12,500 nt of DNA from Halisarca cf. caerulea (taxonomy: Eukaryota > Porifera > Demospongiae > Chondrillida > Halisarcidae): NCBI GenBank assembly GCA_963170055.1, contig CAUJGJ010000434.1:3614717-3627216 (forward strand), written 5' to 3'. This document shows positions 9,701 through 12,500 of this stretch, piece by piece. Numbering within the stretch: position 1 is the first letter of the stretch; each line of letters opens with the position of its first letter. The position numbers and the translations under genes are program-made. The notes beneath the pieces were generated by a model. It was not told the origin of the DNA. It did not search any database and worked only from the letters and a program-made list of their open reading frames with translations.

Positions 9701-11127
9701 CATATTTCCCAGACATGAAAGTAGAAAAGGTAAAAAAATTCCAGTAAGTTGCAAGAAAAAGGTATGTAGGACCCACTGGGCTTCATCCCCGAGCAGAGCA
9801 GATGTATGTACCTATCTACCATTCATGATAACATGAAGTTGTAACGCTCTACCCCATACCTGTATCCTACACGAATAGTTCCCACAAACTCTATGGCAAT
9901 AGCAGTCTGCTGCACTGGCTGCACAATGTACATGTAAGAATGAGAAGAAGAGAATTTGAATGTGCACTCTTCAAAGAATTTGTTTTTGCTTTGTGTGCAA
10001 TTTGTGGGTGTGTATACATACGCATGACAAACTGCATCTAATACATTATGCTTCAAATGAGGAGTTCATGGAATGAACACCCTCACACAAATGGTCAATG
10101 TAGCTCACATCTTTTCATACAAACACAGTGAAAATTGCTTAGGCCCCATTTACACGTATCCGGATACCTTTATAGACATATACTTCTGAATATTCGCTAT
10201 ACGTTTTTCGTGTAAATAGTCTGTGTAAACGTCTTCAAAAGTATACGCTTATAAGGGTAGATATGCGTAAGTGTAGTATGTACCTCAAAGGGGTCACAAA
10301 CTCAGAACTTATTATCAGAGGTACTTACTATCAGGGTTGGTTTATGTACATACATGAGGTATACACAGGGACAGGATGAGGAGTATGTACTATCCAGGAG
10401 TATGTACCAAACCAGGTACTTACTATGCAAGTTTCAAGGTATCATCTTGTCAGCTGGGATATTAAATCATTCGGATACAGCCCTTGTGACCCAATCAGTC
10501 TCAAAACACGAAAGAAAAAGAGCACCTGTCTATAGCAACCACTGTCAGGTTGAACCTTACAACTCCTCATGGATACTAATACACCTCTGAATAAGAATAC
10601 CTGTCTAAAGAGACCATGACAGTGCTGGCGCTTCAGTGCCTCTTGCATGTGGAGAGGTTTGTAAGAACCAAGGATACAGCAACACAAAGATTAGAGATAT
10701 GCTTGAGAATTGCCTAGAGATTAAGGAACAAGCTGGGGTAGGAGATCAGTACATGACATTATCCCAATAATGCAGCTGGAACGGTGGCTAACTACAGATG
10801 TCTGCTACTGCACGCGGGGTTGGCGTATCAATGGTGATACCATGCATAGATACTAAAATCTATGGGTGAGTCAACGTTTTGACCGAGGTTTTGACCGTAT
10901 TATCTAAGTTTTGACTGTGCAAGTGTTGGGAATCATAGATACTCAAGCCGATCTGCGGATAAGGTTGCAGTAGGGAATCCAAACTTTAGGCACTCAATAC
11001 TATAGAGGGTCGCGGACCAACCACGTGTCTCGATGTAGTCGTACAAGTACTCACCGACAGTCGCCAGAAAACAACATGCTGTAACCAATGATGTGATCAT
11101 CAACTCATGTAATTTCCTTCTTGTCAT
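105..11127 (-). CDS. Mucin-like type I membrane protein, 8 coding exons, 3' end outside window
   Basis: The coding sequence joins, on the minus strand, 11127-11055, 9645-9590, 8939-4548, 4004-3801, 2651-2478, 2173-2135, 1616-1422 and 710-105. Every exon ends in a GT donor and starts after an AG acceptor. The first junction is phase 1 (G|GT) and all later ones are phase 0, giving 1913 codons with no stop. The order is: signal peptide (about 1-24), short linker (25-43), Ser/Thr/Pro-rich region (44 to about 1440), folded juxtamembrane domain (about 1450-1585) with an RQRR site at 1494-1497, membrane span (about 1595-1621) followed by a basic stop-transfer cluster, then a cytoplasmic tail. This is the layout of a cell-surface mucin or sialomucin-like receptor. 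The signal-peptide / giant S/T-rich exon / juxtamembrane domain / single-span / long-tail plan also recalls the KIAA1549 (UPF0606) family, but I see no decisive motif for that. The gene structure is well supported; the function is not known. Confidence 0.85.
309..488 (-). repeat. 12 x 15-bp in-frame minisatellite
   Basis: Twelve 15-bp units in exon 8 encode TG[SR]GE with strong S/R alternation in the middle copies (AGT versus AGA codons). The effective higher-order unit is therefore 30 bp. Edge units are more diverged (GG, TE, EE endings). Being a multiple of three, copy-number change keeps the frame, so length polymorphism is likely. Confidence 0.95.
963..1075. repeat. 23-bp minisatellite
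   Basis: Units beginning tctgaccatagtctagccct start at 963, 986, 1009 and 1032, exactly 23 bp apart. Degenerate copies lie on both sides (from about 909, and to about 1095). Confidence 0.9.
1225..1289. repeat. 25-bp minisatellite, 2.6 copies
   Basis: Units beginning tcacacctcacc start at 1225, 1250 and 1275. The first two are near-identical (each with cagaatccccagaa), and the third is truncated. Confidence 0.9.
1422..1616 (-). CDS. Exon 7: cytoplasmic tail
   Basis: A 195-nt phase 0-0 exon (65 codons, residues 1647-1711) lies between acceptor caatgtgcag| and donor ACT|GTGAGT. It encodes an acidic start (EDVDAH), a possible short helix (TLADLATAVDKRR) and a Pro/His/Thr-rich stretch (TPHLTPHTIGPVPYH). 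I recognise no catalytic or named binding motif. It is likely a flexible signalling or scaffold part of the tail. Confidence 0.75.
1617..2134 (-). other. Intron 6
   Basis: The donor is GTAAGT at 2134 and the acceptor is aatgtgcag at 1617. It is mostly unremarkable, with a short TACATACA tract near 2007-2025. A plus-strand peptide reading MAEITLNTEYRDWIAQDSQM (from 1831) looks unusually protein-like. The matching minus-strand stretch has exon-like splice sites but the wrong phase, so neither is called as a gene. Confidence 0.65.
2135..2173 (-). CDS. Exon 6: 39-nt microexon in the cytoplasmic tail
   Basis: Between a good acceptor (tgctcactgcag) and a perfect donor (AAT|GTAAGT) lie 39 nt encoding TSSHTFESRIDLN, phase 0 at both ends. 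It is too short for normal ORF calling and is supported only by its splice sites and phase match with exons 5 and 7. It can be included or skipped without changing the frame. It places Ser/Thr residues just inside the membrane, where they could be regulated. Confidence 0.6.
2174..2477 (-). other. Intron 5, TACGTA-rich
   Basis: A 304-bp intron between donor GTAAGT at 2477 and acceptor ctcactgcag at 2174. It carries GTACGTACGTATATACGTAC-type low-complexity sequence near 2250-2275 and 2330-2450. I see no coding potential. Confidence 0.7.
2478..2651 (-). CDS. Exon 5: transmembrane segment and stop-transfer cluster
   Basis: A 174-nt phase 0-0 exon (58 codons, residues 1576-1633) lies between acceptor tgcttcag| and donor CTG|GTAAGT. 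After a short Pro-rich stalk (TVDSTPPPVN) come about 26 hydrophobic residues (LALVLPLTILGALLLC then VVVIVLVSLYI). Next is a strongly basic segment, RWRVHTRRRW, the usual cytoplasmic anchor of a type I single-span protein. With the N-terminal signal peptide this fixes the topology: mucin region outside, repeats and coiled coil inside. Confidence 0.9.
2825..2944. mobile_element. Fold-back / MITE-like element
   Basis: Two arms of about 48 bp (2825-2872 and 2897-2944) are near-perfect reverse complements, each beginning at the outer end with ttagttatatcc. They are separated by a 24-bp loop containing gagggcaaagcccgagg. There is no coding capacity. The structure fits a non-autonomous hairpin MITE; the superfamily cannot be assigned because no clear target-site duplication is seen. 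Confidence 0.75.
2946..3140. mobile_element. Short element with 11-bp terminal inverted repeats
   Basis: Terminal sequences ttgtatcctgg (2946-2956) and ccaggatacaa (3130-3140) are exact inverted repeats around ~173 bp of non-coding sequence. It abuts the fold-back element directly. It could be an independent MITE or part of one composite insertion. Confidence 0.45.
3196..3396. mobile_element. Tc1/mariner (pogo-like) MITE
   Basis: The element starts cagtggaattcctctaatcc after a TA and ends gtccggaataaaggggatcactg. The ends are imperfect inverted repeats of about 25 bp starting CAGTG. Internal phrases such as cctctataaaggactc and ccctgaaatgaagaca are typical of degenerate pogo/Tigger-style MITEs in invertebrate genomes. 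There is no transposase ORF. The flanking TA is present on the left only, so the right end is probably eroded. Confidence 0.6.
3801..4004 (-). CDS. Exon 4: juxtamembrane alpha/beta (SEA-like?) domain, second half
   Basis: A 204-nt phase 0-0 exon (68 codons, residues 1508-1575) follows a strong acceptor with a long T tract (gtttttttcag). It encodes a strand-like segment (DTIQVTFYVTD), a helix (VEVIAALGAIANSRL) and a second helix (DLSDLLLRKAVHR). Joined to the end of exon 3, this gives a compact domain immediately outside the membrane. Its size, position and pattern resemble SEA-type or Notch-HD-type domains, but I cannot confirm the fold by eye. The donor is ambiguous: AGG|GTATAC at 3800 or CAA|GTATCT at 3776. 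Both are weak and both are phase 0; the second adds VYKQCSPQ. No stop intervenes between them. Confidence 0.8.
4005..4547 (-). other. Intron 3, dense TACGTA-type low complexity
   Basis: The donor is AAG|GTGAGA at 4547 and the acceptor is tttttttcag at 4005. From about 4068 to 4345 the sequence is built from overlapping TACGTA, GTAC, ATACGTAT and ACATAC blocks, many of them palindromic and CpG-containing. I see no coding sequence. Confidence 0.75.
4068..4345. repeat. TACGTA / GTAC-rich tract
   Basis: About 280 bp are enriched in short palindromes (tacgta, gtac, atacgtat), including acacgtacgtacata and atatacgtacgtatgg. Similar shorter tracts occur at 1343-1372, 2005-2030, 2250-2275 and 3600-3620, all in introns. 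Confidence 0.85.
4548..8939 (-). CDS. Exon 3: giant Ser/Thr/Pro-rich mucin-like exon ending in an RQRR site
   Basis: A 4392-nt exon (1464 codons, residues 44-1507) runs from the acceptor ctttttccag| to the donor AAG|GTGAGA; the frame stays open past the donor to 4410 but that part is intronic. The sequence is dominated by Ser, Thr, Pro, Leu and Val, with recurrent TPSL / EPTP motifs about every 20-60 residues. It has no Cys, Lys or Trp up to the final HKTK. I noticed only two N-glycosylation sequons (NTT and NDT), so O-glycosylation should dominate. Leucine and valine are commoner than in classical vertebrate mucins. The last ~60 residues change character (MEIVANDTV, then VALEDSISFLYEEGVRIL) and look like the start of a folded domain, with a furin-type RQRR at 4578-4589. 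No ATG opens the frame; it starts at the splice acceptor. A second in-frame AG 12 nt inside (ACCCAG|TTG) could be an alternative acceptor. Confidence 0.9.
4578..4589 (-). other. Furin-type cleavage motif RQRR
   Basis: Codons CGA CAG CGA AGG encode R-Q-R-R at residues 1494-1497, matching the proprotein convertase consensus R-X-[KR]-R. The site lies between the mucin region and the membrane, inside the predicted folded juxtamembrane domain. Cleavage would leave a heterodimer of the large mucin part and a membrane-anchored part. Confidence 0.6.
5133..5612 (-). repeat. Three tandem ~150-159-bp coding repeats in the mucin exon
   Basis: Three consecutive copies encode units of 50-53 residues. Each contains ESTPS, then LLPTTTSEV, VELSST and SPVQ motifs. 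The first two copies in reading order are the most alike, and the third has diverged. The offset between matching points is 159 bp then 150 bp, both multiples of three. This is the clearest recent tandem duplication in an exon whose remaining repeats are strongly degenerate. Confidence 0.85.
6310..6381 (-). repeat. Four 18-bp coding repeats in the mucin exon
   Basis: Four consecutive 18-bp units start at 6310, 6328, 6346 and 6364 and encode degenerate hexapeptides of the type STPEPT / STQESI / STSEPA. A similar but weaker local repeat is seen near 7836-7890. Confidence 0.7.
8940..9589 (-). other. Intron 2
   Basis: The donor is GTAAGT at 9589 and the acceptor is ctttttccag at 8940. It includes a plus-strand open frame (9153-9377) without recognisable protein features. 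I see nothing else of note. Confidence 0.7.
9590..9645 (-). CDS. Exon 2: short extracellular linker exon
   Basis: A 56-nt exon lies between a pyrimidine-rich acceptor (tttctttccttcaag) and a canonical donor, GAG|GTAAGT. With the G carried over from exon 1 it encodes GTLQVNVEAISTAESVDSE, which runs in frame into the giant exon. It probably forms the extreme N-terminus of the mature secreted or surface protein. Of the other two frames, one hits a stop inside the exon and the other runs out of frame with exon 3. Confidence 0.78.
9646..11054 (-). other. Intron 1, first intron with repeat remnants
   Basis: The donor is GTGAGT at 11054 and the acceptor is tttccttcaag at 9646. The 1409 bp contain a ggccccatttacacg-type inverted-repeat remnant (10142-10217), short direct repeats (aggagtatgtac at 10379 and 10396; ggtacttactat at about 10320 and 10415) and a gttttgacc micro-repeat near 10876-10916. 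The ~10440-10700 stretch has interspersed-repeat character (cacctgtctatagcaaccac and acctgtctaaagagacca). I see no convincing exon. Confidence 0.65.
10142..10217. mobile_element. Possible MITE remnant with atttacacg inverted repeat
   Basis: ggccccatttacacg at 10142-10156 is a common style of DNA-transposon terminus. The inner atttacacg has an exact inverted copy, cgtgtaaat, at 10209-10217. A further gtgtaaacg lies at about 10223. The outer right terminus is not found, so it is probably a decayed element. Confidence 0.35.
11055..11127 (-). CDS. Exon 1: start codon and signal peptide
   Basis: This 73-nt coding part gives 24 codons plus one base. It starts at ATG (11127-11125, with A at -3) and ends at a strong donor, CG|GTGAGT. 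The residues form a classic signal peptide: a basic n-region (MTRRK), a hydrophobic core (LMITSLVTACCFLATV) and small residues near the likely cleavage point at the exon junction. The single leftover G pairs with GT at the start of exon 2 to make a glycine codon. That phase match is the main reason for linking this exon to the mucin exon about 2 kb away. Confidence 0.8.
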
Positions 11128-11249
11128 TATGGCGTCACTTCTAAAGCTATGACAGCACTCTTCATGAGTGCTTCTGCTAAGAAAATACCAACCAAATTAA
11201 CGCTTCTTCTGATGTGCAATTCCTTCCTGCAGTATCAGGGTGGGCTAGA

Positions 11250-11347
11250 GGGCGGGTTCGTGACGTCACAGTATTTTTCGTTGTGTCGCTAGGATACTTG
11301 AAAATGGATGCTGTAACTGACACTAAAGCCGTAGACACTCTATATAG
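11250..11347 (-). promoter_or_regulatory. Candidate promoter elements of the mucin-like gene
   Basis: Upstream of the start codon lie GGGCGGG (plus strand, 11250-11256, GC-box-like), a perfect palindromic CRE/ATF site TGACGTCA (11261-11268) and a palindromic TATA-like octamer CTATATAG (11340-11347). If the TATA-like site is used, transcription would begin near 11310 with a 5' UTR of about 180 nt, and the other two sites would lie in the UTR. If initiation is TATA-less, they could be proximal elements. Confidence 0.35.
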
Positions 11348-11787
11348 GGTATCTGTGCTAAAGCTATAGCCAGTACTAGCCTGGTCTGTAGCTGCGCGAC
11401 CCACTCATCGAATTGTGCTAGACTAGTACTAGTACTGACCATTAGGGAGAGGAATTAGTTCTGGCATGGAATACAGTCCGCAGCGGAGTGATGCAATATG
11501 TGCTGCTCATTATGCAACACTGTGCAATATATAATGCGTATATAGTAGTTATAGGAATTGCATAATATAGTATTGTCTCTCCTAATGGCTAGTAACCTAC
11601 ATAGAGTGTCAATGCTATAGAGAACTAGCCGCTTTCAGTATACTGTCTATGGCGGGTATAGCACTATACAACCCATGAATGAATAATTGAGTCAAATTAG
11701 TTATAAAGCTCTGCATGAGCTTGCATGACACTCTATTCAGGGAAGTGCTTGATAAACCTGCATATATACTATATACACCCAATCCAA

Positions 11788-11950
11788 CACACACCTCTGT
11801 GCATACACCCCATTGATCGGACACACCCCTGTGCATACACACACTCTGACATGCCCCTGTGCATACACCCAATTGGACACACCCCTGCACATACACCCCA
11901 CCGGACACACCCTGTGCATACACCCCTTCGGACATGCCCTGTGTGCTCAG
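11788..11950. repeat. Degenerate 26-32-bp minisatellite
   Basis: About six units share cacacccctgtgcatacaccc followed by a variable 3-10 bp spacer (cattgatcgg, aattgg, caccgg, cttcgg). Open frames crossing it on both strands are repeat translations, not genes. Confidence 0.9.
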
Positions 11951-12262
11951 CAATATACATACTCCCACATGAGCATGGGAGTACCTCTTCTTGAACATGC
12001 TCCTTTTCTTATGGAGTACATGAATTGTAATCATGCAAGTAATCATCTCAACAATGTGCATGTCACACAATCTACAAAATATATCACTATAATTGTGGAT
12101 GTAGCATTGTGCAAAATATGCACAGAATCTACATGTCATAACAGTATACGTATAGTGCCTAGAATGTAGTACAAAATTTAGCATAATAGAATCTGTCTAC
12201 TGCATCTACTGGGAACAATTCTCTATGAAGGGTCATAATGTATCGCCTTGCGGTAGTTTCCA

Positions 12263-12500
12263 TCAGTTAGGCACTGATGGGCAAACAGACTCAAACCGAC
12301 TGTACCGGTAGCCACATTGAAACAAATCTGAATCATCAGTTTTGTAGTAGGAGTATCTTCCTTCGATGACGGTATCTGGAAGAGAAGGCACTTCGTATGT
12401 TCTTCCTCCTTGCCCACTGCCAGCGTACAAGCAGTGTCGGTTTTCCAGGTCCCAGGTTTCTGGGTGTATATCTGCAAAGAACCTCCTCACACTACCCGAG
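12263..12500 (-). CDS. 3' terminal exon of an unrecognised second gene (partial)
   Basis: A frame open from the window edge ends at TGA (12265-12263) after 78 codons. The visible peptide has balanced composition with many aromatics and three cysteines (RRFFADIHPETWDLENRHC, later RYSYYKTDDSDLF and QCGYRYSRFESVCPSVPN), which suggests an extracellular or secreted C-terminus. A competing minus frame (12223-12477) is also open but its composition looks less natural. I do not recognise the family. No AATAAA signal is visible just downstream. The gene would be co-directional with the mucin-like gene and end about 1.1 kb before its start codon. Confidence 0.45.
   Translation of the reverse strand, partial: SGSVRRFFADIHPETWDLENRHCLYAGSGQGGRTYEVPSLPDTVIEGRYSYYKTDDSDLFQCGYRYSRFESVCPSVPN

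Larger units (their letters stand above)
11128..12262. other. Intergenic region between two co-directional genes
   Basis: This runs from the start codon of the mucin-like gene up to the stop codon of the next gene. It contains candidate promoter elements (11250-11347), an AT-rich stretch with ttatgcaa/ttgcataa inverted repeats near 11510-11565, a minisatellite (11788-11950) and a small hairpin (tactccca/tgggagta, 11960-11983). I see no convincing gene. Confidence 0.55.

Noticed and set aside
9839..9925. Minus-strand segment reading VQPVQQTAIAIEFVGTIRVGYR with a CAG|GTATGG donor as an extra exon
   Set aside because: Its end phase does not match exon 2, and including it from exon 1 shifts the mucin frame. 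Direct joining of exons 1 and 2 is exact.
10354..10687. Overlapping open frames of 78 and 81 codons on opposite strands
   Set aside because: They lie in interspersed-repeat-like sequence within intron 1; neither has recognisable domain features.
10876..10916. gttttgacc micro-repeat
   Set aside because: Only three to four irregular copies; too short to call a functional repeat.
11615..12184. 189-codon minus-strand frame and overlapping plus-strand frames
   Set aside because: They are translations of the 26-32-bp minisatellite and flanking AT-rich DNA; repetitive Cys/Val/Gly strings appear in several frames at once.

Overview
This window looks like animal genomic DNA with intron-rich genes and many short dispersed repeats. 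The combination of compact introns and abundant TACGTA / GTAC-rich tracts suggests a marine invertebrate. A demosponge such as an Amphimedon-like species is my best guess, but this is inference from sequence style, not a match to a reference. There are no bacterial-type operons, rRNA, tRNA or CRISPR arrays.

Almost the whole window is one minus-strand gene, which I assembled from splice signals and reading-frame phases. It has eight coding exons from a start codon at 11127 down to a donor site at 105, and it continues beyond the low-coordinate edge. In order of transcription the exons are: a signal-peptide exon (11055-11127), a 56-nt exon (9590-9645), a giant 4392-nt exon (4548-8939), a 204-nt exon (3801-4004), a 174-nt transmembrane exon (2478-2651), a 39-nt microexon (2135-2173), a 195-nt exon (1422-1616) and a 606-nt exon (105-710). 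The phases agree at every junction and give 1913 codons without a stop. The predicted product is a large type I membrane protein. It has a signal peptide, then about 1400 residues of Ser/Thr/Pro-rich mucin-like sequence that lacks Cys, Lys and Trp. A juxtamembrane alpha/beta domain with a furin-type RQRR site follows, then one membrane span. The cytoplasmic tail carries a 12-copy pentapeptide repeat and the start of a coiled coil.

At the high-coordinate edge, 12263-12500 appears to be the 3' terminal coding exon of a second minus-strand gene, which I do not recognise. The ~1.1 kb between the two genes holds a degenerate minisatellite and a plausible promoter region for the mucin-like gene (TGACGTCA site, GC box, TATA-like octamer).

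The introns carry several short non-autonomous transposon-like elements: a 120-bp fold-back element, a second short inverted-repeat element beside it, and a ~200-bp mariner/pogo-like element. They also hold 23-bp and 25-bp minisatellites and TACGTA-rich low-complexity tracts. Long plus-strand open frames across the giant exon are composition shadows of its serine-rich coding sequence and are not annotated as genes.
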